DNA of 64,000 nucleotides from Cellvibrionaceae bacterium. Lineage in GTDB: Bacteria; Pseudomonadota; Gammaproteobacteria; Pseudomonadales; Cellvibrionaceae. Positions 36,870 through 46,985 of the stretch are shown one piece after another (within the stretch, counting starts at the first letter, position 1; every line of letters starts with the position of its first letter). The position numbers and the translations under genes were made by a program. The notes below the pieces were generated by a model, which saw only the letters and a list, made by a program, of their open reading frames with translations, did not search any database and had not been told where the DNA came from. The DNA lies in the NCBI GenBank assembly GCA_028281575.1, contig JANQJP010000037.1:37197-101196 (forward strand). Direction: 5' to 3'.

Positions 36870-37908
36870 TTATTTTCGGTGATTGGCACTCGTTTCTTTT
36901 TCTTCGTCGTTTTTACCCTTTTCCTGAATCGCCTCTTCCATACTGACGGTGTTGATGACCAGCTCGAAGTGGCTGAGGATCTCCGGCTCTTGGCGCTCGA
37001 TATATCGTTTAACCGCCTCATTAATCCAGTAATTTGGTAAGGTAGCCCTTAGCGGCTGTGAGATTCAGCAGATCGGAGCCGTAGTTCTGCTCGGCACCTT
37101 GGTAGCGGGTCTGAACCTGACTCATCTCCCTCTCTAGCTTAACGATCTGCTCGATGGGAGCGGTCTTGTTGGCCTTCTCCGAGGGTTTAACATCGGTGCG
37201 TTGCTCGGGCGGCGTGGCCTTGAGCAGTGCCTCGGCATGGGCACGGGTGATGGTGTTGCTGGCAATCATCAGTTCGACGGCTTCCACCTGGCGGGCAGCT
37301 TTCATATTTCTCAGCACGCGGCTCAGGTCCGGCGTGAATTGCTTGTCTTTGAGCAGCTCAATGGCCTGGGGACAGATGCCCTCAAGTAAATTGATGCGCC
37401 GGTTGATGGAGCTGAGGTTAACGTTGAAGGCGCGTGCGAGTCGGTCTTTACTCACTCCGCGATCGATGGCGCGCCGAATCATATAGTGCTCTTGGATGGT
37501 GGAGAGCCGGTTGAGGCGATGGTTGTAGGTGTAGGTTTCGTCGTCTTTTGCCAGCAGGCACGGGGCTTCATGAAAACCCAGTTCTTTGAGCGCCAGCACA
37601 CGGATATTGCCATCGAGTAATAGATACTCCGATTTCGCCGGGTCGGGATGAATAACAGAAAGGGGCTCGATAAGCCCAATTTCGTTGATGGAGGAGACAG
37701 CCTGCTTGTATTTGCGGGTGCTCATCACACCATCCGGCACTTTTTTGCTGGGCAACAATTGATCAAGTGGGATTTGATGGATCTCTAGATCAAAACCTAA
37801 CAGAGGGTTCAAAGCATCTCTGACGTGTCTAGATGGGTCATCATCGTCGGGTTTGGGCGGCGGGTAGACGCCGGGGTACATGGGTTTAACATCGGTGGTT
37901 TGCATCAT
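36870..37908 (-). pseudogene. ParB/RepB-like partition protein, frameshifted C-terminus
   Basis: From ATG 37908 the frame gives 295 residues: LEIHQIPLDQLLPSKKVPDG, SLNEIGLIEPLSVI-like box, YLLLDGNIRVLALKELG (ParB nuclease-type fold), a helix-turn-helix LARAFNVNLSSINRRINLL, and a RepB-type C-terminal domain. The stop at 37021 interrupts LTKLLD. The rest (NEAVKRYIERQEPEILSHFE, then LVINTVSMEE) continues in another frame to TAA at 36872-36870. A two-base insertion near 37022 explains this. It is probably a remnant of an island or plasmid partition locus. The -35 region of the operon promoter lies just beyond its end. Confidence 0.78.
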
Positions 37909-38808
37909 GCTGAGGCTCCTTCATTGGTGGTTTCTGTACTGGTTGTTTCTTGGGCAGTGTGATTCACTCCGCATATCCCTATGCCTCGCCTTTCAGGCAG
38001 CATTCGCTGTGCAAATCGGCAATCCTGCCGATTTGTCTGATCGGATAGGTACTTAGGTAGCGTGTCTAGTTCCTCGCCCCTGAGTAGATTGACAAAATTT
38101 TCGTCAGCAAACAGTTTTCTCAGGCCTTCCACCACCAGGAGTAGCTGTTGATGGGCGTGTTCAGCTTTGAGCACCATTTTGCGTTGGCGATCCACTTCCC
38201 TTTGATAAGTCCGCACCAAGCTGTAGCTTGTGGTTGGTGGTTTGATGCGTTCGGGGTGAGACGAGGTCGGCCCGTGCTCTTCGCGTTTTTCGATGAGGCG
38301 TTTTGCTTGCCCTTGAGCTGGCCTTTCTCGTAGGCCTCCTGCAGCATATCGCCTAGGTTTTCGTCGCCGCTTTTAGCACGTGCAATTTCCACCGCCGTGG
38401 TCAGCGGGATGCTGCCGAGTTGCGCGCCTTTGATAAGCCGCTCCTCGCCTTTGTCGAGCAAGAAGATGATGTCTCTGACGTATTTGGATGAGAGACCGGT
38501 CTTCTGGATGATGTTCTCTGCGTCATAGCCTCGTTTTCTTAGCACCTCGATGTCGGTCAGAATCTCCAGCGTGCGATGACCCCGGCGGGCGATATTTTCC
38601 GCCAAGCTCATAATAAAGGCGTCCTCATCGCTCACGTTGACCACCAGGACCGGGATATGAGATTTACCCAGTATACGGAAGGCGTTGAGACGCCCCTCGC
38701 CGCAAACCAATAGATACTTTGGCTGGCCATCTTCTCCACCACGCTCAGTGACGGTGATGGGTTTTTTGAGGCCAATCTGGCGGATGTTTTCCACAATCTC
38801 GTTAAACC
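37905..38808 (-). pseudogene. Second ParB-like protein, truncated and frameshifted
   Basis: The upstream frame reads FNEIVENIRQIGLKKPITVT, KYLLVCGEGRLNAFRILG and a helix-turn-helix IIQKTGLSSKYVRDIIFLL. At the GGGG run (38253-38256) it shifts; the other frame continues with RIKPPTTSYSLVRTYQREVD and KMVLKAEHAHQQLLLVVEGL to the stop at 37905. The N-terminal 30 or so residues are cut off by the IS1380 element at about 38806. The stop overlaps the first ParB-like gene's start by 4 nt (ATGA), so the two were once coupled. Confidence 0.8.
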
Positions 38809-38851
38809 CAAATCCCTAGATAGAGTCTCGACTCTATCTAGGGATTTGGGT
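38806..38851. repeat. 46-bp near-perfect palindrome at the IS1380 end
   Basis: Two 22-nt arms (38806-38827 and 38830-38851) are exact inverse copies around a TC spacer. The transposase stop TAG lies inside it and the parB fragment begins on the other side. The CCTAGAT core resembles the CCTAGATT ends of IS1380-family elements such as ISEcp1. It is both the IS end and a potential strong hairpin in transcripts from either side. Confidence 0.85.
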
Positions 38852-40145
38852 GGTGCATTTTGAGCTTAATGGATGTAAAGATTCCCACCATCCAGGTCCG
38901 GCGTTTAACCGGCAAAGAGATTTTCAGGACAGTTTTATTTGAATGATTCACCCTCCAAGCCCCTAATGCAAAGCAATAGGATCTTAACGTACCGAGAGTC
39001 GATTTTTTATTGGATTGCAAGGCAAAAAAGCGAAACAAGCTCATGATATTGTAGGCAATCATGATGAAGCGGAATGATGCTTCGGTGGCCCAAAAACCTT
39101 GCAGACAAAACTGATCCAACCCAAAGTCTTGCTTCAACTCTTTGATTCGATTCTCACAATCTGCCCGAGAGTTATAAAGATTCCATATTTGATCCAAGGG
39201 AAGATCGAGATTAGTAACGTAGCAAGAAAATCGATACGCAGGATCATCAAAGAGGCGTTTTCCGCAGACCTTTGGCCTTAGCTCCACGGACTTACGAACA
39301 ATAATATAGCGATGTGGTTGACCGCCTTCATGAGCAAAATGTATTTGGGCAACATCCACACCTGAACACACGCTCACCCAATCACTTACCCCATAAACAC
39401 GTTGTTTAATATTGGGATAAAGGCATGTTGCGATAATGTAATTGATGCTTTCAGATGCCAAACAGTTGAGTATGCTTTGCGTGTAAAAACCGCTGTCTGC
39501 ACGCAACAACCCTACTTTTTTATTAACCAAGGCATGGTGCAAGGTTTCCTGTAAAAAGGCTTCACAGTTACTGCTGTCAGCAGTATTGCCTGGACGCACC
39601 CAGGCATTGGCCACCATCCGGGTTTGAGAAATAAAAGCAATGAGTGGATGATGAGAATTGCGGCCACGCTTTAACGGATTGTAACCTTTGGCGCTACCTT
39701 CCTGAGAACCGGAACGAGTGATGACAGTGCTATCAAGATCGAGCGTGATATTAGGCAAATGAACTTGGTCCACCATCCAGCTATGCAATTCCGGGAAAAC
39801 TTCGGTATTGCGTTTGTCGGAAAATTTATGGAAAAAACGGCTATAGGTACTTTGTGAAGGCATGCCCTCAAAGCCAAATATCGATTGCAGTACGGTATCG
39901 TAACGAAGCCAATCCGCATGAATGTAACGAGAGGCGCCCGCCCAAATACTCAACCAAAAACTTTCAACAATCTGGACAGGATCATAGGCACGATTTGATT
40001 GTCCTCGGGGCAAAGGTAAGTCACGTAATTTATCTCGAATACCGAAGGAATCGACAAACCGCTTCATCAACGTCATTCCGCCAAAAGGCGTTACTTTTTT
40101 ATCCGAAAACTCAATCGGTAGATTAACCATTTGGGTGAGCCTCAA
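38838..40145 (-). mobile_element. IS1380-family transposase
   Basis: A 435-residue intact-looking DDE transposase. LPNITLDLDSTVITRSGSQE carries the first Asp; KKVGLLRADSGFYTQSIL, the second; and NSRADCENRIKELKQDFGLD, the Y-(2)-R-x-x-x-E-x-x-I-x-E-type signature of the DDE_Tnp_1 group. The length fits IS1380. It probably interrupted the parB-like gene. I could not identify a matching inverted repeat on the upstream side (about 40150-40260), so the element may be partial. Confidence 0.88.
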
Positions 40146-40271
40146 CTAGCCAAATAGATGAAGTAGAATAACACCTTCAAGCTATTCGGTAATCTCTAAT
40201 GCATAATCCGGGTTTAATTGCTAGTGAATTAGTGGGCCAATCAGATAAAAGATAACCAATCTGAGATCGAG

Positions 40272-40784
40272 CTAGTTCACAGGAACTTTGCGAAATTCGC
40301 GATTGCTTGTGCTGAGCCTAACTTGTTGTTGCATAAGATTGAGAAGTATGATCGACCGCTGTTCGCCATCGCGGCATTGGAAAATGGCTTGCAAGCCTCT
40401 AAACGGACCTTCGAGCAGTTCTACCGCATCATTTTCTTGTGGTAGGCGTGCATCACGTACAGCTTGCGACCGGCAACGATTGCGGATTTCGTCGATCAAT
40501 TCGGGTGCCACTTTCGCAGGTAGGGATCCAAAGCGCACAAAGTCACTTACACCTCGCGTGCTTCGAACGCTATAGAAATTATCCGTGGCATCGTCGAGAT
40601 GGATAAACATGTAACGCGGAAATAGAGGTTCGAGTGAACTGGACACCCGTCCGCTAGATAATTTCTCCGTTTGAATTTGAGGTAAGAAGCAGCAAAACCC
40701 TTGCGCTTGCAAATGTTCTACGGCGCGAAGCTCCTCCTTAGACTTAGTTATCAAAGCATACCAACTAGGCTGGCAATTAGGCAT
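40272..40784 (-). CDS. rfaH: RfaH-type transcription antiterminator (NusG paralogue)
   Basis: A 170-residue NusG-family protein. The N-terminal NGN domain begins SWYALITKSKEELRAVEHLQ with FLPQIQTEKL and PLFPRYMFIHLD, the RfaH/NusG PRY-x-F motif. The C-terminal KOW part holds VELLEGPFRGLQAIFQCRDG. It should act on RNA polymerase paused at ops elements, raising processivity and recruiting ribosomes on long surface-polysaccharide operons. The ops element at 36730-36741 lies about 3.5 kb downstream on the same strand. ATG 40784 begins MPNCQPSWY. Confidence 0.9.
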   Translation of the reverse strand: MPNCQPSWYALITKSKEELRAVEHLQAQGFCCFLPQIQTEKLSSGRVSSSLEPLFPRYMFIHLDDATDNFYSVRSTRGVSDFVRFGSLPAKVAPELIDEIRNRCRSQAVRDARLPQENDAVELLEGPFRGLQAIFQCRDGEQRSIILLNLMQQQVRLSTSNREFRKVPVN

Positions 40785-41040
40785 AACGGGAACTCTTTGG
40801 GTAGTGAGGTAAGGAAGAGTGAGAGCAAAGGATCTGATTCACACTCCAACCGTTCTCTAGAGTACCATACGGGAGGTTACTGCTTCCATCGACGCGAATG
40901 TATCCCGGTAGTATCCATTAAGCTATCTTTCAATGTTGGGCAACTTTGCAAGCTCTCATTACCCTCCCACTGCCCAACTCTGCTGTCTAAATGCCTTAAT
41001 GAACCTGCTGGTAAGTTTTTGATTTTAAAGGAATTAATTT

Positions 41041-41594
41041 TTGAAAGTCACGGACTCCCTGTTCTGTAACCCGCTTGGGGCAGGGGCTGCGGGCAAAACC
41101 AAAAAAACAACTGTGACGAAATCGAGAGCGAAAGAGCCAAAGCACGAATCAAACCTATGTTCCCAAGCCGCGCGTCAATCTCACGCGCTTCCACGTGTCT
41201 TGGCGTCCAACAGCAAACACCGTGTTCAAGTGACGCCGTCCAAGCGCGGTAAGAAACCCGATCCGCCCGATACCGATTGGCAAGACAAGAGTCCGGCAGA
41301 GCGTCACCGCGCCATGACCTGGGTGTAGAGACTCAAGAGCGTCTTCAATATCGACATCGAGGTCTGCGAATACTGCGGGGGCTGGCCAAAGTGATTGCAA
41401 GCATCGAAGAAAGCTTGCCCCGCGAGCGAAGCGAGTGCTTTGGGTATCCGAAGGTGATTGAGCTGATCCTTAAGCACCTTAAACAGAAAGCAGCCAAGGC
41501 GGATGCCTCCAAGCAGCACGGGTTGCCACCAGAGCGGGCCCCTCCTCTGACTCCCAGCTTGTTCGACCCATCTCAGAGTCGTCTATTTGATTAA
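41041..41594 (+). pseudogene. IS91-family (Y2 HUH) transposase, C-terminal relic
   Basis: Several frames combine into the C-terminal part of an IS91-type transposase: LASNSKHRVQVTPSKRGKK, RHRAMTWV, then after a stop (TAG 41326-41328) RLKSVFNIDIEVCEYCGGWP, then after TGA or a frameshift near 41392 VIASIEESL and VIELILKHLKQKAAKADASK. The CEYCGG and VIASIE blocks are typical. The catalytic tyrosines lie in the missing N-terminal part. The region after it, to 41909, contains no gene. Confidence 0.83.
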
Positions 41595-41909
41595 CCACCA
41601 CAAAGCCTACACTGCTAGCTTTCACAGCGGTCGGTGGAGCAAATTACATCCAGCGAACCACCAGCCAGAGATTTTACCGCTAAGCTGAACTAAATAAGAG
41701 CGATTTGGGCAGGTTCGACGGCGAAAATTGGGATTTGAACGGTAAACTGGTGAGGGGGTTTCGGGTATGATGCCTCACCAGAAGGGCGAAAAGGTGGTTT
41801 ATACTTCCTATACTCCTCCTATGTTTGGCGGACTTATGGCAATACACAAAGGCGCCCCATAGGCATTATTAAAAGTACTGAAAAATTCTTAGGTAGCGAG
41901 CAAAATTAA
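41595..41909. other. Intergenic stretch, one hairpin, no gene
   Basis: No reading frame is supported. GGTGAGG (41749-41755) and CCTCACC (41773-41779) form a 7-bp stem with a 17-nt loop, which may be the old IS91 terminus or a weak terminator. Beyond this I see nothing until the ATG at 41910. Confidence 0.45.
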
Positions 41910-42848
41910 ATGGCGGAAGATTATTTTGTACATCAACTGGGTTGTTGTGAAAGTCGCACCATTGGCAAGGGAACAAAAATTTGGGCCTTTGCGCACGTCT
42001 TGCCGCAGGCGGTGATCGGTGAAGACTGTAATATTTGCGATCAGGTGTTTATTGAAAATGATGTTAGCATCGGTGACCGGGTTACCATTAAATGCGGCGT
42101 GCAAGTGTGGGACGGTATCGAAATTGGCAACGATGTTTTTATTGGTCCCAACGCCACCTTTACCAACGATTTATTCCCCCGCAGCAAACAGTATCCAGAA
42201 GAATTTAATAAAACCATTGTGCAAGACGGCGCCTCCATCGGTGCCAACGCCACCTTGTTAAGTGGTTTGACCATTGGGCGCAAAGCCATGGTGGGTGCCG
42301 GCGCCGTGGTGACCAAGTCGGTACCGAGCAATGCCATCGTCGCGGGCAATCCAGCAAGAATTATCGGTTATGTGGATACACCCAAAGCAGAGCAAGTGAG
42401 CCAAGTGGCAAGCCCGGAAGCACCAGCCGATGACTATGTAATCAACGTCGAGGGCGTGTCGCTGACCAAGTTGCCCATGATTCAAGATTTGCGCGGTTCC
42501 CTAAGTGTCGGTGAAATCAGCCGGCATATTCCCTTTCCTATAAAACGTTATTTCATCGTCTACGATGTTGCCAGCAAAGAAGTGCGCGGCGAACACGCAC
42601 ACAAGCAATGTCACCAGTTTTTAGTGTGTGTCAAAGGCTCGGTGTCTGTGGTGGTGGATGACGGCACGCAGCGCCAAGAATTCCTGCTCGACCGCCCGCA
42701 ATTGGGCTTGCATATTCCGCCCATGGTGTGGGGCATTCAATATAAATATTCCGCCGATGCCGTTTTGATGGTGCTCGCTTCAGAAGTGTACGAGGCCGAA
42801 GACTATATTCGCGACTACCAAGAATTTTTAGATGCGAAAAACCTTTAG
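41910..42848 (+). CDS. WxcM-like bifunctional sugar N-acyltransferase / 3,4-ketoisomerase
   Basis: A 312-residue fusion. Residues 1-150 form a left-handed beta-helix acyltransferase with hexapeptide repeats ([74 protein letters not shown]). Residues 180-312 form a cupin with [40 protein letters not shown] and [15 protein letters not shown]. This is the WxcM/FdtC plus FdtA arrangement used to make acetylated 3-amino-3,6-dideoxyhexoses. It is intact and could replace the nonsense-mutated ketoisomerase at 25.0-25.4 kb, or supply the missing acylation step for the aminotransferase there. Confidence 0.88.
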   Translation: MAEDYFVHQLGCCESRTIGKGTKIWAFAHVLPQAVIGEDCNICDQVFIENDVSIGDRVTIKCGVQVWDGIEIGNDVFIGPNATFTNDLFPRSKQYPEEFNKTIVQDGASIGANATLLSGLTIGRKAMVGAGAVVTKSVPSNAIVAGNPARIIGYVDTPKAEQVSQVASPEAPADDYVINVEGVSLTKLPMIQDLRGSLSVGEISRHIPFPIKRYFIVYDVASKEVRGEHAHKQCHQFLVCVKGSVSVVVDDGTQRQEFLLDRPQLGLHIPPMVWGIQYKYSADAVLMVLASEVYEAEDYIRDYQEFLDAKNL

Positions 42849-43080
42849 CGCTTTTGTCGCGGCGCATCGCGGGGAGATTATAAAATTTCTTCTTGGGGGG
42901 TGGCCTCAATACACTTGCCACCTATGCAATTTATTTGCTGCTCAATGTGTGGATCGCCTACCTCTACGCCTATTCCATTGCCTATGTGTCCGGCATAGTG
43001 CTTTCTTATTTTATCAACGCCAAATGGGTATTTAAGCAAAAAACCAACGTGCGTAATTTTGCGTTTTATCCCTTAGTTTA
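42832..43080 (+). pseudogene. GtrA-like membrane protein, frameshifted and truncated
   Basis: The gene starts 17 nt inside the previous gene (ATG 42832) with [19 protein letters not shown]. The remainder, GLNTLATYAIYLLLNVWIAY, then YVSGIVLSYFINAKWVFKQK, continues in another frame after the GGGGGG run at 42895-42900. GtrA proteins have four membrane helices and move lipid-linked sugars. The C-terminal part is lost at about 43080, where ISL3 sequence begins. The gene is therefore dead even if the homopolymer slip were reversible. Confidence 0.82.
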
Positions 43081-43584
43081 CCTAACTACAGCAAAGCGAT
43101 TGGCAACCAACACCGAATCGAATACAGAAAGGCGAATAAAGCCGGTAAAGAATTGCTCAAGGGGACGCACTATTTGGTCTTGAAAAATGCCGGTAAGCTA
43201 ACGGCTACGCAGGCAGAAAAATTGCAAAAATTACTCGATGAAAACGCGAATTTGAATACGCTCTACGTTCTTAAAGAACAGCTGTAAGCGCTATGGAAGT
43301 CAGAGAGCTATGACCTTATGCAAGAGAATCTAGAGCAATGGTGTGTGATGGCGGAACAAACGAACATGATTTACCTCAAGAAGTTCGCCAAGTCGTTGAG
43401 AACACACCGGGACGGTATCTGTAACTTTGCCAAGCACCAACTCACCAGTGCCCAAATCGAAGCAGGAAACATCAGTATTGGCATGATCCGAAAACGGGCC
43501 AGAGGCATTCGAGACACGGACTACTTCAAACTCAGGCAATCTTCACTGCCAGATTATCAATCGATGTTCTACACAACCCTCTGA
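43078..43584 (+). pseudogene. ISL3-family transposase, C-terminal relic
   Basis: The frame reads NQHRIEYRKANKAGKELLKG, THYLVLKNAGKLTATQAEKL and LYVLKEQL, then an in-frame TAA at 43285-43287, then LWKSESYDLMQENLEQWC and IEAGNISIGMIRKRARGIRD. These are the conserved C-terminal elements of ISL3/IS204 transposases (YLLLKN..KL; LKE.L; IEG.N..IK..R.RARG). The N-terminal DDE domain is largely gone. It replaced the end of the gtrA-like gene. Confidence 0.83.
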
Positions 43585-43659
43585 TCTACCCTAAAGCGGA
43601 GAAGAGCCCTAGAAGATCAAAAAAATCTAATGGATTCAAAATCTTAAAGAAACCATTCC

Positions 43660-43680
43660 AAAAAAATGGGGAGACGCTAG
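43660..43680 (+). repeat. 21-bp repeat shared with 9164-9184
   Basis: Seven A then TGGGGAGACGCTAG, an exact copy of the sequence upstream of the truncated neuB. It follows the ISL3 relic and precedes the WecA-type gene, about the right edge of the rearranged region. The two copies are 34.5 kb apart and bracket the polysaccharide locus. Confidence 0.6.
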
Positions 43681-43709
43681 ATCATACGAGGCACCTTTTC
43701 GCAAATTGA

Positions 43710-44783
43710 TCATGCCAACCTACGCTTGCTCCACCTAATAAACCTCCAAGACCGCCTCATAAGCACTTGATAAACCATTATAAACGCTACAGCGGATGCA
43801 AAAGAAAGTACTTCTGACACACCATGCTGAACAATAAATATTCCAAGGGCAACAAATACTATTTGCGCAATGATCATTAAATGAAGCGTTGTCTTCTTAC
43901 AAAACCCAGCCCGAAGCAAAATGTGATGAATATGCGTACGATCTGGCGCCAATGGCGACCTGCCGCGCCGAATACGCCGATACATAATAGTAAACATATC
44001 CGTCATAGGCAAAAGCACCAGCCACAACGCAGTTATTGGAGCAAAAGCCCCCATAGGTTGCTGCGAGCCATGAATAACCAGCACGCCTACTGAAAGCCCA
44101 AGAAACATCGAACCCGAATCCCCCATAAACACTTTCTTTAAACGTTTATGGCCTGGATTACCCCAAATATTGAAAATAAGAAAAGCGCTTATTGCACCGA
44201 CAAATGCCATGCTTAGCATCTGGAAAGTAGCGTTGCCATTCACACCAAAAAGAAAAACTAGCCCCGCAAAACATACCATTGTGATGGAGCCAACTAAACC
44301 ATCCATACCGTCGAGCATATTGAATGCATTGATAACGCCCATCAACGAGAGCACTGTCAGCGGATAACCAAGCCAGCCCGGGTTCAGCTCGCCGATACCG
44401 AGGATGTCACCAAAACTGGAAATATGGACATCTAAACCGTAGACAAAAATGCCGCAAATAATCAGCTGGCCAACCAATCGAAACCGGGCACTGAGATCAT
44501 ATCGATCATCAACCATACCCATAAAAACAATAAGCCCGCCAGCAAGAAGAAATAGGCGTATAAAAATAGGTTGTTCTAGAAAAATTAAACTGGTGAGGGA
44601 AACGCTTGCGTATATGGCGACACCCCCGATAAGAGGAATAACACCTTGGTGTGTTTTTCTACCGCCGGGCTTATCAACCAACTCAGCCCAGTAGGCGAGA
44701 GGTTTGAGTAACTTTATTGCAACGAACGCTACAAAAAAAGAGAAGGCCAAAATTGCCAAGCCAGGTTCCATAGAACTACCCAT
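43710..44783 (-). CDS. WecA-type undecaprenyl-phosphate sugar-1-phosphate transferase
   Basis: A 357-residue MraY/WecA-family membrane enzyme with about ten to eleven helices. KPGGRKTHQGVIPLIGGVAI is the N-terminal cytoplasmic motif, VDDRYDLSARFR the metal-binding DD region, NAFNMLDGMDGLVGSIT the second catalytic Asp motif, and PDRTHIHHILLRAGF the histidine motif of WecA. It starts glycan synthesis by linking GlcNAc-1-P or a related sugar-phosphate to undecaprenyl phosphate. It is likely the initiating enzyme for the nearby polysaccharide. The start may be ATG 44783 or slightly later. Confidence 0.9.
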   Translation of the reverse strand: MGSSMEPGLAILAFSFFVAFVAIKLLKPLAYWAELVDKPGGRKTHQGVIPLIGGVAIYASVSLTSLIFLEQPIFIRLFLLAGGLIVFMGMVDDRYDLSARFRLVGQLIICGIFVYGLDVHISSFGDILGIGELNPGWLGYPLTVLSLMGVINAFNMLDGMDGLVGSITMVCFAGLVFLFGVNGNATFQMLSMAFVGAISAFLIFNIWGNPGHKRLKKVFMGDSGSMFLGLSVGVLVIHGSQQPMGAFAPITALWLVLLPMTDMFTIMYRRIRRGRSPLAPDRTHIHHILLRAGFCKKTTLHLMIIAQIVFVALGIFIVQHGVSEVLSFASAVAFIMVYQVLMRRSWRFIRWSKRRLA

Positions 44784-44883
44784 TAGTTTGCTTCCCGAGT
44801 ACTAAATGTAGCGCATTTTTTGAGTTGCGCCATTCTCATATCGACTGTCAAAATAAATTCATTTAACGTACAAAAATTAGGCG

Positions 44884-46287
44884 TTAAGCACGTCCGAATT
44901 TATCTTCAAAACGGACGATATCGTCCTCACCCAGGTAGCTACCACTTTGCACTTCAATGAGCTGCAAATTGATCTTGCCCGGGTTAGTGAGTCGATGTGT
45001 CTCACCCAGTGGTATGTAGATACTTTCATTTTCGGAAAGCAAATGTTCTTCTTCGCCGCGCTGCACAATCGCGGTGCCGCTTACAACAATCCAATGCTCT
45101 GCGCGATGGTGATGCATTTGCAGCGAGAGGCTTGCGCCGGGTTTCACTTCAATACACTTCACCTGAAAGCGTTCACCAAAGCCGATCGAATCGTAATTTC
45201 CCCAGGGACGGTACACCTTTCTATGGAAAGTACTTTCGCTGCGGCCCTGCGCCTTTAATTTATCTACTACTGCTTTAACGTCTTGGGAACGTTTTTTGTT
45301 GACAACGAGCAGGCTGTCATCGGTGTCGACAACAATAATATCTTCAAGGCCCACACCTGTTACCAGGCGATGCTCGCTATGGAACATGGAATTTTTACAA
45401 TCTTCAAGAATTACGTCGCCGGTAATTACGTTCCCAGAAGCGTCTTTATCGAGAGATTCCCACAGAGACTCCCAACCGCCGAGATCACTCCAACCTGCGT
45501 CGAGTGGCACCATCCAGGCTTCATTCGTGCGTTCCATTACGGCGTAGTCAATGGAGATATCTTTACACTGCTCAAAGCTTTCGGCGGACAAGCGAATAAA
45601 GTCGAGGTCGAGCGCTGCACCAGCTAACGCCGACTCACTGTGTTCAACCAGTTCTGGCTCGAACTTTTTTAATTCCTCTAAATAAGTTTTTGCCGAAAAC
45701 ACAAACATGCCGCTATTCCAAAAGAACTCACCGCTATTCACATAGCCCTGTGCCGTCTCCAAGTCTGGCTTTTCAACAAACTTGAGAATTTCTGCACCCT
45801 CAGCCGAAGTGGAAGCGGCATTGATATAGCCATAACCGGTTTCAGGCTTGTTTGGCACGATACCGAAGGCAACCAACTTGCCACTCTCAGCCTTGGCAAT
45901 GGCGAGATCAAGGGCAGCCGAAAAGGCTTCTGTGTCTTTTATCAGGTGATCCGCAGGAAGAACCGCCAATATGGCATTTTCATCTTCTTTTAGCGCCTGT
46001 AACGCCGCTACCGCAATCGCAGGGGCAGTGTTGCGACCGATAGGTTCGAGCACGATGGTGGGCTTACCTGCACTGAGTTCGGTCAATTGCTCGGCGACCA
46101 TAAAGCGCTGCGCTTCATTACACACAACAATCGGCGCACCGAAATCAGACACCCGCAGTGCAGTGTGCTGCAACATGGTGCTTTCGCCATAGAGCGTATG
46201 CAGTTGTTTGGGGTAGGCTTTACGGGACTTGGGCCAGAGGCGGGTACCACTGCCACCGGATAGGATTATGGGTTTAACTAGAGACAT
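44884..46287 (-). CDS. manC: Mannose-1-phosphate guanylyltransferase / mannose-6-phosphate isomerase
   Basis: A 467-residue bifunctional enzyme of the AlgA/ManC/CpsB type. The N-terminal pyrophosphorylase has PIILSGGSGTRLWPKSRKAY (8-27), VLPADHLI and FVEKPD. The C-terminal cupin has KVYRPWGNYDSIGFGERFQV, PGASLSLQMHHHRAEHW with zinc ligands, and ESIYIPLGETHRLTNPG. It makes GDP-mannose. I start it at ATG 46287, where AGGA lies 8 nt upstream; the open frame further upstream (to 46332) is unsupported. It provides GDP-mannose for the polysaccharide or derived sugars such as GDP-fucose. Confidence 0.94.
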   Translation of the reverse strand: MSLVKPIILSGGSGTRLWPKSRKAYPKQLHTLYGESTMLQHTALRVSDFGAPIVVCNEAQRFMVAEQLTELSAGKPTIVLEPIGRNTAPAIAVAALQALKEDENAILAVLPADHLIKDTEAFSAALDLAIAKAESGKLVAFGIVPNKPETGYGYINAASTSAEGAEILKFVEKPDLETAQGYVNSGEFFWNSGMFVFSAKTYLEELKKFEPELVEHSESALAGAALDLDFIRLSAESFEQCKDISIDYAVMERTNEAWMVPLDAGWSDLGGWESLWESLDKDASGNVITGDVILEDCKNSMFHSEHRLVTGVGLEDIIVVDTDDSLLVVNKKRSQDVKAVVDKLKAQGRSESTFHRKVYRPWGNYDSIGFGERFQVKCIEVKPGASLSLQMHHHRAEHWIVVSGTAIVQRGEEEHLLSENESIYIPLGETHRLTNPGKINLQLIEVQSGSYLGEDDIVRFEDKFGRA

Positions 46288-46489
46288 ACATCTTCCTGAA
46301 CACTGCGATTTTACGGCGCACATTCTATACAAAGGCTGCGTAATATCTGTGTAATTTTGTTACGTTTTTGTGAAACTTATATTAAAAAAGTGCGTTTTAT
46401 TGGTTGGTTACCAAGAATCCTGAATATTAAAGGAAGGTTCTAGGCAATTTTTTAGCCAATCACTACTAGAGATGAACCATTTTGCGGCA

Positions 46490-46786
46490 TTACGTTTTCG
46501 TCAGCATAGCGTTGTTTACTCGATCCCTAAGCTCTTTGCCTGGTTTAAAGTGTGGAACGTATTTCCCTTCGAGCTTTACAGCTTCGCCGGTTTTAGGATT
46601 ACGCCCCATTCGGGAAGAACGGTAGTGCAGCGAAAAACTACCAAAACCTCGAATTTCGATACGCTCGCCAGTCGCCAGCGCCTGCGACATTTCCTCTAAG
46701 ATCAACTTCACCCCCAATTCAATATCCTTGGGAGACAACTGGTCTTGCTGGTCAGCGATTTTTTCGATGAGTTCGGACTTAGTCAT
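46490..46786 (-). CDS. ihfB: Integration host factor subunit beta
   Basis: A 98-residue HU/IHF-fold DNA-bending protein. [40 protein letters not shown], the beta-arm [20 protein letters not shown] and [19 protein letters not shown] are standard IhfB. It pairs with IhfA and bends DNA at recombination and promoter sites. It follows rpsA, as in most gammaproteobacteria, with about 200 nt between them and a terminator. Confidence 0.97.
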   Translation of the reverse strand: MTKSELIEKIADQQDQLSPKDIELGVKLILEEMSQALATGERIEIRGFGSFSLHYRSSRMGRNPKTGEAVKLEGKYVPHFKPGKELRDRVNNAMLTKT

Positions 46787-46941
46787 CCACCCGGTTCCTC
46801 AAAGCGATAGCGACTTAAATACTAGTCTATGTTTTGCTGAAAATCAGAGATTTGGCAGCGCTTTATGAACTGGATGCTAGTTTATTACTGCAACTTGTTG
46901 TTATTCAAGGTTTTTTTGCCAAGCTTGTGACTTAAACAAAA

Positions 46942-46964
46942 AAAACGGCCCTTCGGCCGTTTTA
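46942..46964 (-). terminator. Intrinsic terminator of rpsA
   Basis: On the minus strand AAAACGGCC pairs with GGCCGTTTT around a GAAG tetraloop, followed by a U-run. It lies 22 nt after the rpsA stop, so rpsA and ihfB are probably transcribed mainly from separate promoters. Confidence 0.9.
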
Positions 46965-46985
46965 ATTTAGAATAAACAAGGTCTA

